Below are positions 35,999-47,716 of a stretch of 64,000 nt of DNA, piece by piece; the first letter of the stretch is position 1; each line of letters starts with the position of its first letter. Source of the DNA: Perognathus longimembris pacificus (taxonomy: Eukaryota > Chordata > Mammalia > Rodentia > Heteromyidae); the NCBI RefSeq assembly GCF_023159225.1, contig NC_063161.1:123418958-123482957 (forward strand), written 5' to 3'. A model generated the notes under the pieces. That model was not told the DNA's origin and ran no database searches. It saw only the letters and a list, made by a program, of their open reading frames with translations. The position numbers were made by a program, and so were the translations under genes.

Positions 35999-36887
35999 TC
36001 CAAATGAATTTACATTTTGAGATTTCTGATATTTTTCAGGAAAACTTTCAACACAGTACCCTGGCTAGTAAGTAATGGTTACTTTAATCCTTTACATGAC
36101 TCTGTTTGGCTCAGGAAGTTTGATGATAACATTTCCAAAAGAATTAATAGGCTGACATTTCTGGCTTTCTTTGACACAGGCGTGGTGTGATCTTTCAGCA
36201 AAAGCCCTCAAGCAGAGTGTTTCAAGCGGTCAGAGTAAATAGCCTTTGCAGAATAGAGGTGAATACAGAAGGGATATATGTGGGCCAGTACAATGAGTCT
36301 GATAGGAGCTCCTCTTCCAAATTTCTATTTTTGGAATACTTCATTCCACATTTTAAGGTTGGATATGAACTTTCTTTTTATGCTCACAAAACTTAAAGGT
36401 GTGTTATATATTTTTATAATTTAAATAGTCTTATGACTGAAAAAATGATTAACACTACAAAGATAAACTTCCATAAGACTCATGTTAAATTTGGTAACTA
36501 ATCACTCCCACAGACTAAGATAAAATTTTGTAAAACTAGCATTACATTTGGTAATTAATCACTCCCACCCACTATTGAGTTATTTTTACAATTTTGGAAA
36601 TGCCTCAATTATCTTGTTTTTCCTTTAATAAAGAATATATATATCGTACCTTGCAGGAGACTATCATGTACCTCAATTCAATGAAATGTGATGAATATTT
36701 CATAAAGCTTTGAAGCCATTCAAGCTATTTGTATAATTTTATTGCTTCATTTTAGTCAAACCATCAGCCCTTCTACGTGGCACAGACATTTAAATGGTTA
36801 ATTTTACATGTGTTGTGTTTATTCAGATCTAAAATAATGGTGAAATGCACCTTGAGACCAAAGGGGGATATTAATAAGAGAGAAACA
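35999..36887. other. single-copy DNA
   Basis: Nothing recognised. The AACTAATCACTCCCAC block recurs imperfectly at 36497 and 36553 (local tandem duplication, ~56 bp spacing). Confidence 0.4.
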
Positions 36888-37262
36888 GAAGGTGCAATAC
36901 TTACATGCATCATATCATATAAAACAATATATATCCAAATGAACTCCAGGAAATGGAAAGAAGAGGTTTTGTTTTTGTTGCTGTTTTACTGTGTTCTTTT
37001 CCTTTTTTCTTGTTTGTTAATCTCTCTTTCAGACAGTGATGCTAGGGAACAGAAAGTATGTGACACAGGGTGAAGAAATTCATAGTTATACTCACTTAGA
37101 CACTATATTGAAAATGAACTATAAAACTTTTATATGGGAGCAGGAAGTAGAAACTTGGAAACAGTGAGAAAAGGGGTGACATTGTTCAAAGAAATGTACT
37201 CTTTATCTGACTCATGTAACTGAAACTCCTCTCTGTACATTGCCTGTATAATAACAATAAAA
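36888..37262 (+). mobile_element. old L1 3' UTR fragment (plus)
   Basis: Matches 9896-10345: AAATGAACTCCAGGAAATGG, a T-rich stretch, AAAAGGGGTGACATTGTTCA, and a 3' end CTCATGTAACTGAAACTCC followed by ATAACAATAAAAAA. No coding part. Confidence 0.65.
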
Positions 37263-38306
37263 AATGCTAGAAAAAATGATGAGACAAGAAACTGGATTTA
37301 CATAAACTCTGAGCAGAGGTGAAGTGATATTAGGTAAAGTCTTGAAGTAGGCTCTTCTGCTTTCGAAAAGGGTTCTAATTCTACACAGTACTAAGCTAAA
37401 CAGTTTGTTTCTCAACTGGGATTATCAAACAGAAATGCTGTCACAATTCAGTGATAGCAATCTTAAAGTTACTCAATATTTATTTGGTAATAATGAATAT
37501 ATATATAATATTTTTCAATATTACTTAACTATATCTGTTTGGAGGACATGTAGCCCCTCCTTCTTAATCAAAGTATGGAAAAATAAATCACTATGCAATT
37601 CAGATCCCAAAGAAACAACTTGATTCTTAGATGACCATTTATGTCCTTAATTTATACCTCAACATATTAATCTAAGGTTTTTAAATTAACACTTTAAAAA
37701 TGCTTGTGACATTTACCACTGAACCTACTATACCAATATTGAAAATTACTTAACACTGTTTTAATACTTATTATTGTTTTATTATCTAGTCCTTCCTGAT
37801 AGTAGTCATTTATATGCTGTTATATTGGTCATGCATATGGTAGGATTACTGTCAGGATAAATCATAATTGCTAATGTAAAATATATCAACTTTCATGACA
37901 TTTGTTACTAGCTCTCTCTATATATACACATATGTACCTATATGCACATATCTGGCTACTCTCAGGCCTTTTTTCTTTCACTGTATGGAATAGTACTATT
38001 TTACTTATTCTACTTCTCTATGTAAAGGTATTTTAGGAACAGATCAATGTTCTAGAATAAGGCATTCATGCTTACATATGCCATTATAAAAGGAAGTATC
38101 CTATTTGTTTAAAAATAAAACAAATGATGAATGGTGTTTGGAGGTTGTAATCTTGGTGTGTTTGTGAATGTTGTATGTGCACACATGTGTGTATGTAAAG
38201 GTTTAAAAAAACACATATTCCTACTCTGTGTATAGTATATCTATTTTCTGAAGATGTTGGTTTTAAGTATTTGCAGTGATATAGAGATTTTTAAGACACT
38301 GGTAGA
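37263..38306. other. single-copy AT-rich DNA
   Basis: Nothing recognised. There are short TATA/CACATA-rich patches near 37915-37950. Confidence 0.4.
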
Positions 38307-38585
38307 TGTATTAGTTTTCTAGAGATACTTAAACAAATTTACACAAACTTGATGGCTGAAGACAGCATAAATATATTTTCTTACAGTTCAAGAGGCCAGA
38401 AATTTAAAATCAAGAGTTAGTACTTCTGGAAGACTCCAAGGGGGAAGCTGTTTCATGATCACTTTTGGCTTCTGAGGATCCTAACAATTCTTGACAGCCA
38501 TGAGTTTACAAATGCCTGATTCTAAAATCTATAGTCTTCTTCTTCAGATATCTATTACATCTCTACACTTCAAATTTCCATCTTT
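38307..38585 (-). mobile_element. probable MaLR (MLT1-type) LTR, antisense, degenerate
   Basis: TGTATTAGTTTTCTAGAGAT, TGATGGCTGAAGACAGCATA and TTCTTACAGTTCAAGAGGCC follow, in order, the reverse complement of an MLT1-type LTR. That 3' end typically ends with ACTAATACA and carries a GCCTCCAGAACTGTGAG-type segment. It is a solitary old LTR: no internal sequence is visible and no function is expected. Family assignment is from memory. Confidence 0.55.
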
Positions 38586-38587
38586 AA

Positions 38588-38765
38588 AAAAATTACTGCA
38601 AAGATGATGCAGAGTGGTTACAATTATATGATTCAGGTATTGAGTACATTTCCTTTTGTATAGTGTCACCCCCTACCTCATTCTCTCCCAGTTTTCCCCC
38701 TCCCTACTTCTTTCTACCCAAAGTTGTATAGATCATTTCCAACTTATTATTAATATACTACTCAT
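38588..38765 (-). mobile_element. old L1 3' UTR fragment (minus)
   Basis: TGATGCAGAGTGGTTACAAT, TATGATTCAGGTATTGAGTA and the pyrimidine tract CCCCCTACCTCATTCTCTCC match the reverse complement of older L1 3' ends. Truncated near 38765. Confidence 0.6.
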
Positions 38766-38975
38766 TTGATTGAGGAGTCTTCCTCAATTCAGGATGATTT
38801 TCTCTGAAGTTCTTTAGCTTATTACAAAAAGTAGTTATGATCCATTTTGCATGTTCATATATATAAAGAAGATATCTCAATTCTAAAGATTGGAATAATC
38901 AATGCCTCTATTTTTCAATGTGATAAAAGGATAATAAAGAGAAAGTGTCTTTTATATTGAGAGATGTCTACTTTA

Positions 38976-39179
38976 CTTTTATTTTTTGCCAGTCCTGGGG
39001 CTTGAACTCGGGGCCTGAGCACTGTCCCTGGCTTCCTTTTTTGCTCAAGGCTAGCACTTTACCACTTGAGCCACAGTGCCACTTCTGGCTTTTTCTGTTT
39101 ATGTGGTGTTGATGAATCAAACCCAGAACTTCATGCATGCTAGGCAAGCACTGTACCACTAAGCCACATTCCCAGCCCC
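38976..39179 (-). mobile_element. IDL-Geo SINE, AGCATGCATGAAG subfamily
   Basis: Minus-strand dimer. The ID half contains CTAGCATGCATGAAGTTCTG and the Geo half is standard. Flanking CTACTTTA occurs at 38968-38975 and 39180-39187, an 8 bp TSD. Same subfamily as 19201-19398. Confidence 0.92.
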
Positions 39180-39229
39180 CTACTTTATTTTTAAACCTAT
39201 CCAAGTTAAAAAATAGCAAATAAAAGTAG

Positions 39230-39230
39230 T

Positions 39231-39281
<51 letters not shown>
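39230..39281. repeat. (CA)n microsatellite, about 25 units
   Basis: Uninterrupted AC/CA run of roughly 50 bp just right of the SINE at 38976. Likely polymorphic. Confidence 0.97.
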
Positions 39282-39286
<5 letters not shown>

Positions 39287-40655
39287 CATTGTGCATGGGG
39301 TGAAATGACCAAGGACCTGACCCTTTTGCTCTTCTTCCTGATGGGTATGTTCTTTCTCTGTACACTAACCTCTTTCCTTTCAGGACACTATTCACATTTA
39401 CATGTTTCATTATAGTGCATCCTTGCTCTCTGTAGGTCAAATGAGATCCCACACTCAAAGAACCAGTACCATCCTCTCTTTTGGGGAAATTCATTTTATT
39501 TTATAATTTCAAAATGTAAACAACCTTACTATACCTGTATACATAAGGCTTTGTTTAGTTCACTGCTGTTCATTCTAGTGCCCAAGATTATCCTTGGAAT
39601 CATTCAGTAAAAAAACATGAAATATCCCATTTATGCTAATAATATGAATGGGAAATGTGCAAACTTTAGGAGTTCCATACTCAGTCTTGTTATCCTCAAT
39701 GTGGCATAATAGACTTAGTCTATTAAAGCTCACACAAAAGCTGATTCTGTTTGTTGTAATTACCAACCTTCTGAGTAGCTAAAATTAAAGTCATGAGCAC
39801 CAGCTCCTGGTTTACAATAAGCAGTTTTAAGTACACTACACAAGAAAAACATGGAATACAAATGAACAGAATATATTTTACAGCCAAATATAATTCATTG
39901 CAAAGATCATCCATTGGCTTGGGTTATCTATGCTTTACTTAGAGGTATTTGAGTAGATAATCCAAACTTGACAATATTTGTAAGAAATAAGGAATGTCTA
40001 TGTTTGTAATAGCATTTGTGATTCTCTAACTCAGCATCAGGTTAAGTATATTTTTCTGTTTGAATTGTTAGTAGACCAAGACTATAATCACAGTAGAATT
40101 GATCTGAATGATTTTGATGAAAATAAAAAAACAAGAGTTTACATTGCTATTTTCATTGCCATTATCAAAGGGATTTTGTTTTGAATGCATTTTTAGTTAT
40201 TCAGTGACAGATGTTAAACAATGTTCTATTTTTTACCTCTGAAAACACTATAATTTATTTTATACCTTCTTAAACTAAAGCATACCTTTCTAAAATGGTA
40301 TTGTGTTGGGTATATTTCCCTTTGAGAGAGATCCACAATTTATTAAAGTCAGAGATGAATGGAATTTTAGTCCCTAAACAGGGTTACAGAATACATTTCT
40401 GCCTTCCTTGCAAAAATGTCCCTATACAAATTAGGTAGGGTTCTTTTTTATACTCAGGGATTTCAGATATATTCCCATGCATTAACAGCATAAAGAGGGT
40501 TACAGAAAGCAAATGCTTGGATTGCAAAATGTACTTCAGATACAACATCAAGGTAAGATATATATGTTCCATTCAATGAGACAAGTGTCCTTTCCAAATT
40601 TCTTTAAATTGTGGTATCTTGGAAAGACAAATCCTTCCTCAGTCTTTAAAAAGGT
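39282..40655. other. single-copy DNA
   Basis: Nothing recognised. A CTACTCAGAAGGTTGG-like B1 scrap may be present near 39760-39790 (minus) but is too short to call. Confidence 0.35.
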
Positions 40656-40855
40656 ATATCCAGAAGGCAGTGGTTCACACATACAATGCTGACATGCCTG
40701 GAGGCTGAGATCCAGAAAAGCATGCTTCAATGCCAACTAGTCAGACAAACCCATGAGACTCCATCTCTGAAAGAACAAATCTCATAAGCAAATCCAGCAT
40801 GAAACTGAGTAAATGTTAGAGTCTTGAGTGCAAGTCCTGATGATAACCAAAGAAC
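40656..40855 (+). mobile_element. highly degenerate B1-type composite SINE
   Basis: AGAAGGCAGTGGTTCACACA, CATGCCTGGAGGCTGAGATC and GAGACTCCATCTCTGAA follow the B1 layout. GTCTTGAGTGCAAGTCC matches the end of the right module. The element is heavily diverged. Confidence 0.6.
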
Positions 40856-41519
40856 CAATAACAGAAGATACCAATAGCTTGTTGTCAAAAATTATACGTG
40901 TGTTTCTTCCAAGCTTCATTTCACAAGACTCCATTTGTGTTTGATTATAACATGATTCATGCAAAAGAAAACATGCTACAGTAACAGAAGAAAAGCTATT
41001 TATGTTAACATAGACTTGTCTTACTATGCTTTTGTTTAGTATTTATTAATTATTTTAGTACATTTACATTCTCCAATTTAGAAGTGGCATGCACCAAACC
41101 TACTGAGTCATTGTAAAAACACTTTCAACCTTTGAAATGTCAATTATTGTGTAATAGGTATTTGTTCAATCATAATTAGAATCAATTTACAAATTCATAG
41201 CAAATAATCACTTGTAAAGCCATGTTGATAAATTCAATTTTATGAAAACGGTGACTGCGTTGGATTCCTATTCATAGATCATATTAACTAACACTTAATA
41301 TTTCAAACTTTAAAAACATGAACAAAAGAACACTTACTGAGATAAATAACATCCAATTGTAATAACAAGGAAATTTTTTTAAATAACTGGTGTTTGACAA
41401 TAAAGAATTTTTCACAAATATTGATAGCTGTTTCCCCATTACAGATATACATTCAAGTCCATGTTTCCTCTACAGGTACATACTAATTGTCTCAACATCT
41501 CTCTATTTCTGTGTCACTG
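40856..41519. other. single-copy AT-rich DNA
   Basis: Nothing recognised. Confidence 0.4.
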
Positions 41520-41615
41520 AATACATATATACATATATGTATCTATATCTATGTCTATAAAAACATGTCTATATAAGTATAGATACATATATGTATATAT
41601 GTATAGATATATGGA
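41520..41615. repeat. TA/TATC-rich tract with 18 bp perfect inverted repeat
   Basis: 41530-41547 (TACATATATGTATCTATA) is the exact reverse complement of 41578-41595, separated by a 30 bp loop. A further CATATATGTA palindrome is nested in each arm. Confidence 0.85.
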
Positions 41616-41705
41616 AAAGTTGAGTAAGAAGAGAAGTAAATACATATAGATTCGTTTTGTAAGTGCAAAATATGACCATGCACAAAATGAGGTGGTAGCT
41701 GATCA

Positions 41706-41816
41706 CACACACACACACACATATATATACACACATATATATAAATGTATATAATATTTAATATATTATATTCCCTAATATATTATATATAACATTTATT
41801 CCCTAAATACTATATG

Positions 41817-41872
<56 letters not shown>
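41706..41872. repeat. (CA)n, (TA)n compound microsatellite including ~50 bp pure (AT)n
   Basis: A (CA)n run (41706-41721), interrupted TATA and TTAATATATTATA sequence, then an uninterrupted AT repeat at 41820-41871. Confidence 0.95.
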
Positions 41873-41889
41873 CATGCTTAAAATAAGGG

Positions 41890-42085
41890 ATTTCAGGTCT
41901 TGTTCAGTTTTCTTGCTTATGGCTAGTGCTCTACAACTTGAGCCATATCTCTAATCTGGCATTTTGCTGGTTAATTGTTACTGGAGTCCTATGGACTTTT
42001 CTGCCTGGGCTGCCTTTAAAGCATTATTTTTCCTGACTCAGCCTCCTGAGTAGCTAGTGTTATAGGAGTGAGTTAACAGATACTA
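41890..42085 (-). mobile_element. B1-type/Geo composite SINE, degenerate
   Basis: Plus-strand text GGCTAGTGCTCTACAACTTG then AGCC (Geo module reversed), TTAATTGTTACTGGAGTCCT, and CAGCCTCCTGAGTAGCTAGT (B1 half reversed). The Geo end is damaged. Confidence 0.75.
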
Positions 42086-42525
42086 CTTGAGCCCATAATT
42101 TCTATTCCAACCCCTTTTCTAGTTCTTTATTTCTGTTGAAACAATCTTTCAGATTTTGTGGTTGTTATTGTTTCCTATAATGTATTTAATAAGAAGTTTT
42201 AATATATCTAGGTTAAAGACACAAGATGGAACACGGTATGCTAGAAAAGCTACAGTTTTGAAGTAATAAATAAATAAATTTAGGCTTACCACTTACACAT
42301 TCTAGTAAAAAAAAAAAATCAAGGTTCTTTGTCCCCATGTTTGAGGCAAGAATAATGATACCTAGATAATTGGTCTGTTCGAAGTATCAGCTAAAATCAT
42401 ATAAACTAAAAGCCAACCTTGTTCAAGTCTAGCAGAGGCTGATTCCTTCTTTTCCCTTTGTTCTTTCCTCTTATCTCAAGTACAACTGAATAAATGCATC
42501 CAAGGAAGATTTTTTTATGATTCTC
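42086..42525. other. single-copy DNA
   Basis: Nothing recognised. Confidence 0.4.
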
Positions 42526-42720
42526 TTTTAATAGTTGTACAAAGAAATTACCATTTAACAATCATTTTGTAATGTCAACTAACAACATTTGAATCCCTCC
42601 CATACCTACATCTTCCCTCACTTGTCTTAATTTTGTAGGATATATATTAGATTCTTGTCTGCGTCTCCCCTTTTCTCTTTTTCTTCCCTTTACCCCTTTC
42701 CTCTTGATTCCACTTCACCC
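42526..42720 (-). mobile_element. old L1-type 3' end (minus), 'TTGTACAAC' family
   Basis: TTAATAGTTGTACAAAGAAA then TTACCATTTAACAA and a pyrimidine-rich tract, as at 2695-2862. Confidence 0.55.
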
Positions 42721-43712
42721 CTTTCAAGTATTTGCTTACTGCTGTTTTATTTTGCTGAACTTTAATTTTGGCTTTGTATGGAATTACAGTGAGATCTCTC
42801 TTAAATCGACCATATTTTTGATGTCATACTATTTTGTTTTCTTTAGGTTTTGGTTTCTGTTCTTTGTAGCTTGTAATAAAAATCCTTAAGATAGTTCTCA
42901 AAGGTATTTTAATTCAGGGTCAAATATATTTAAGCCATTCATTAGTATATTGAGTAAATATCAGTCTGTTTGGAGGCATAGACTATGGAAAAATTATTGA
43001 GCAGGAAGAGAAGTGCACATATATCAATTATATAAATGAAAAATAAGATCAATCATGAGATGAGGTGGTACCTGAGGTGGCAAATGGTTAATCTCAGATT
43101 CCAAACCCATTATTGCATATTGGTTACAAGTTCAATACTTGGTGCTGGGAACAAAATGGAGAATGGAGAAGTGAGACATCTCTCTCTATATAAAGACCAG
43201 AGTGAAATTCTTAGTAAAAGAATAGGACATTATAGAAAGAAGAGCATTCTGTGCCAGGTTTCATAAGGAGCCTGTTTACTTGCAGGACTTCTGTTACAGG
43301 CCAAGTACCTATGAGTCCATCTGGCCATCTAAAAGGAAAGAAAGTGAAAAAAAAGAGAGTTGTCCATATCTGAAATCCCCATCGCTCTTGTGACCTGGCA
43401 AGATAATCTAGAAAGTTGAGTACCTGCACTGGATACTATGTACTTCAAACTACAGTAACACAAAGGTTTCTAGAAACTTCATTCACTTATGACTTTCTTT
43501 CCAGGATGTCAGAAGTTATTTGGAGAGACCCTGCTGTACCAAAATTACTAGTTTTATACAATCTATCATTAAAGTAAAGTCATCTTTTGTGACAGTATTA
43601 CATAAAGTATTGCATATCAAGGCAAAGTATATTATATTAATTACTAATTTTATTTGGCAAACACATTGATTCTGCATTTGGAATGTACACAAGGCTCTTC
43701 AAACAGTGATAC
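42721..43712. other. single-copy DNA
   Basis: Nothing recognised. The last part (43713-43750) is the left copy of a long duplication discussed with the insertion at 50870. Confidence 0.4.
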
Positions 43713-44269
43713 AGCTATTCTCAGAAGCACTAGTGAAGATGGATTCTTGTTTTTATTTTTTTCAAGTTGTTATTATCAAACTGATGTACAGAGAGGTTAC
43801 AGTTTCATACGTTAGGCATTGGATACATTTCTTGTACTGTTTGTTACCTTGTCCCTCATGCCCCCCTCCCTCCCATCCTTTCCCTCCCCCCCCCCGAGGT
43901 GTTCAGTTCACTTACACCAAACAGTTGTGCAAGTATTGCTTTTGTAGTTGTTTCTCTTTTTTTACCCTGTGTCTCTCAAATTTGGTATTCCCTTTGAATT
44001 TCCTACTTCCAGTACCAGTAAACACGGTTTCCAATATACTCAGATAAGATTACAGAGATAGTGTAGGTACAACCACAGGAAGGTGATACAAGAACATCAT
44101 CAATAATAGAAACTACACATACACATAGGACATTGAAAGTAGTTACAACTGTGATATAACAATTGTTTCCATAACATGGAGTTCATTTAACTTGGCATCA
44201 TCTTATGTGTTCATAAGGGTATAGCTATTGGGCCTTGTGATGCTCTGCTATGGCTTGCCTAAACCTGTA

Positions 44270-47200
44270 CTAATTATTCCCAATAAGGGAGGCCATAGAG
44301 TCCATGTTTCTTTGGGTCTGGCTCACTTCACTTAGTATAACATTTTCCAAGTCCTTCCATTTCCTTACAAATGGAACAATGTCATTCTTTCTGATAGAGG
44401 CATAAAATTCCATTGTGTATATGAACCACATTTTCCTGATCCATTCGTCTATAGAGGGGCATCTGGGTTGGTTCCAGATTCTCGCTATGACAAATTGTGC
44501 TGCGATGAACATTGTTGTGCTGGTGGCATTACTGTGATTTTGTTTGTGGGCTTTTGGATAGATACCCAAAAGTGGGGCTGCTGGGTAATAGGGGAGTTCT
44601 ATATTGAGCCTTCTGAGGAATCTCCATATTGCTTGCCAGAGTGGCTGAACCAGTTTACATTCCCACCAACAATGAAGTAGGGTTCCCTTTTGGCCACATC
44701 CCCTCCAACAGTTGTTATTATTAGTTTTCTTGATATATGACATTCTTGCTGGGGTGAGATGGAATCTCAATGTTGTTTTGATTTGCATTTCCTTTATGGC
44801 CAGTGATGTAGAGCATTTTTTCATATGTCTCTTGGCCATTCTCATTTCCTCATCAGAGAAGTTTCTTTGTAAGTCTTTAGCCCACTTGATGAGGGGGCTA
44901 TTGGTTCTTTGCGGTTTTGTTTTGGAAGAAGGTAATTTTTTTAGTTCTGCATATATTTTAGAGATGAGGCCTTTGTCTGTTGAATATCTGGTAAAGATCT
45001 TCTCCCAGTCTGTGGGCTTTCTGTTTATCTTGCAAGCTATGGCCTTTGCCGTGCAGAAGCTCTGCAGTTTGATGCAGTCCCATTTGTACAACCTTTCTTT
45101 GATTTGTAGCCTTTCAGGGTCTTTGTTAAGGAAGTTCTGTCCTGTGCCAAGGAGCCCAAGTGTTTCTCCTACTCCTTCCTTTAGTGTTTTCAGGGTGCCT
45201 GTTTTGATTTCAAGATCTTTAATCCATTTGGAATTGATTTTGGTGCAGGGTGATATATAAGGATCTAGTTTTAGTTTGTTGCATGTGTTGAGCCAGGTTT
45301 GCCAGCACCACTTGTTAAAGAGGCTATCTTTCTTCCATACTATTGTTTTAGCTCCTTTATCAAAGATTAAGTAGGCGTAGTTCTGTGGGTTCAATTCTGG
45401 GTCTTCAATTCTGTTCCATTGGTCTTCAGGCCTGTTCCGGTGCCAATACCAAGCTATTTTTATTACTATAGCTTTATAATACAGCTTGAAGTTGGGTATT
45501 GTAATTCCTCCAGCACTGTTCTTTCTGCTTAGGATTGTTTTTGCTATTCTAGGTCTTTTATTTTTCCATATGAATTTCTGAATTGCTTCCTCTATTTCAT
45601 TAAAGAATGGTTTTGGGATATTAATGGGTATTGCATTGAATTTGTAGATAGCCTTTGGCAATATTGCCATTTTGATTATATTCATCCTCCCAATCCAGGA
45701 GCATGGGAGGTTTTTCCAATTTCTTAGTTCTGACTTAATTTCATTTTTCAAGCTTTTAAAGTTCTCATCAAAGAGGTCTTTCACTTCTTTGGTTAAGGTT
45801 ATTCCTAGGTATTTTATGTTTTGTGGGGCTATTGCAAAAGCAGTCGCTTTCCTGATTTCAGCCTCCAGAGAAAAAACCATGTGGTTCTTTACCTTGCTCC
45901 GGTTGATGCGGTGGATTACATTAATTTACTTGCATATATTAAACCAGCTTTGTATCCCTGGGATGAATCCAGTTTGATCGTGGTGTATGATTTTTTTGAT
46001 GACCTGTTGAAGTCGATTGGCCAGAATTTTGTTGAGAATTTTTGCATCTATGTTCATCAGGGAGATTGGTCTGTAGTCCTCTTTCCGTGATGATTCTCTG
46101 CCTGGTTTTGGGATGAGGGTTATACTGGCTTCATAAAATGAGTCTGGTAGTGAACGTTCTCTTTCAATTTCATTGAAGAGTTTGAGAAATATTGGGGTGA
46201 GTTCTGTTTTGAAGGCCTTGTAGAATTCTGCGGTGAATCCGTCTGGACCTGGGCTTTTCTTGGATGGGAGATCATTTATTGCCATTTCTATTTCAATACT
46301 GGATATGGGTCTGTTTAGAAGGTTTAAATCTTCATGGTTGAGTTTGGGAGTATCAATTTTTTCTAGGAAATCATCCATTTCTTCCAAGTTCTCGAATTTG
46401 TTGGCATAAGGTTTGCAAAATAGTCCCTTATTATTTTCTGAATTTCGGTTATTTCTGTGGTGATGTTACCTGTTTCATCTCTTATCTTGTTTATTTGAGT
46501 GTGCTGCCTTCGTTTTTTGGTCAGGTTTGCCAGGGGTTTGTCTATCTTGTTGATTTTTTCAAAGAACCAACTCTTTTTTTTGTTGATTCTTTCGATGGTT
46601 TTTTTTTTTGTCTCTAATTGATTTAATTCTGATTTGATTTTAATTATTTGCTTCCGACTACTGACTTGGGGTTTGGCTTGCTGTTCTCTCTCCAGAAAAT
46701 TAAGGTGCTTCCTTAAATTACTGAGTTGCTGTTTCTCCAATTTATTGATGTATGTACTCAGAGATATAAATTTTCCTCTGAGTACTGCCTTTGCTGTGTC
46801 CCAAAGGAGCTGGTACTTTGTGTCCTCAACTTGGTTGAAGTCCATAAACATTTGAATTTCCGTTTTAATTTCTTCAATGATCCACTGATGGTTCAGCAGT
46901 GTTTTCTTTAGTCTCCATGAATTGTGGGATTTTCTGTGGTGGCTGAATGAGTTGAGCTCTAATTTTATTCCATTGTGGTCTGAGAGAATGCAGGGAATGA
47001 TTTTGATACTTCTGAATTTGTACAGATTTTCTTTGTGCCCTAAGATGTGATCTATTTTGGAGAATGTTCCATGTGCTGCCGAAAAGAATGTGTATTCTGT
47101 CCTTGCTGGGTGGAATATTCTGTAGATGTCGATTAAGTCTAGTTGGTCTATGCAATTGTTTAGTTCTGTGGTTTCTTTGTTCAGTTTTTGGCGTGTTGAT

Positions 47201-47670
47201 CTGTCCAGAGGTGATAGTGGAGTGTTAAAGTCCCCCACTATCATTGTGTTTGGGTCTATGAATGTTTTTAGAGCCAGTAGTGTTTGTTTGATGAAGTTGG
47301 GTGCTCCTGCATTTGGTGTGTAGATATTTAGGATGGTTATTTCTTCCTGTTGGAGAGATCCTTTTACTAGTATGTAGTAACCTTCTTTGTCTCTTCTTAC
47401 CTTTTTTAATTTGAAGTCAATTTTGTCTGATACTAGGATTGCAACTCCAGCCTGCTTATGGGGGCCATTTGCTTGATACATTTGTTTCCAGCCTTTCACT
47501 TTTAGAAGATGTTTACTTTTGCTGGATAGATGTGTCTCTTGGAGGCAGCAGAAAGATGGATCTTGAGTTTTGATCCTACTTATGTGCCTATGTCGTTTGA
47601 TTGGAGAATTAAGTCCATTAATGTTGACAGTTAGGATTGAGAGGTGATCGTTTGTTCTTTTCATTATCAC
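44270..47670 (-). pseudogene. L1 ORF2 (endonuclease, RT), broken at three points
   Basis: ORF2 encodes the endonuclease and RT that nick target DNA and copy L1 RNA there. The first piece (47670-46363) starts MIMKRTNDHLSILTVNINGL. It retains the endonuclease residues: Asn16, Glu45 in QETH, VGDFNT, and SDHNGIKL. A 1-base loss near 46408 (GCAAAC then CTTATGCC, where the neighbouring older L1 has GTATATGCC) shifts the frame. The second piece (46387-45926) covers the start of the RT ([27 protein letters not shown]) and ends at a TAA inside WFNICK. After it, [17 protein letters not shown] joins two positions that are about 130 codons apart in other copies, and the FADD catalytic core is missing. 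The third piece (to 44270) includes [18 protein letters not shown]. Total length is about 1134 codons against about 1269 in the neighbouring older L1. Confidence 0.95.
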
Positions 47671-47716
47671 TATCTTGTTTAAAGCTGTGTCTTCCCATTT
47701 CTTGATCTAATGTTTA

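Noticed and set aside
38968..39494. Frames translating to long (CV)n protein repeats
   Set aside because: They are translations of the (CA)n microsatellite and the adjacent SINE.
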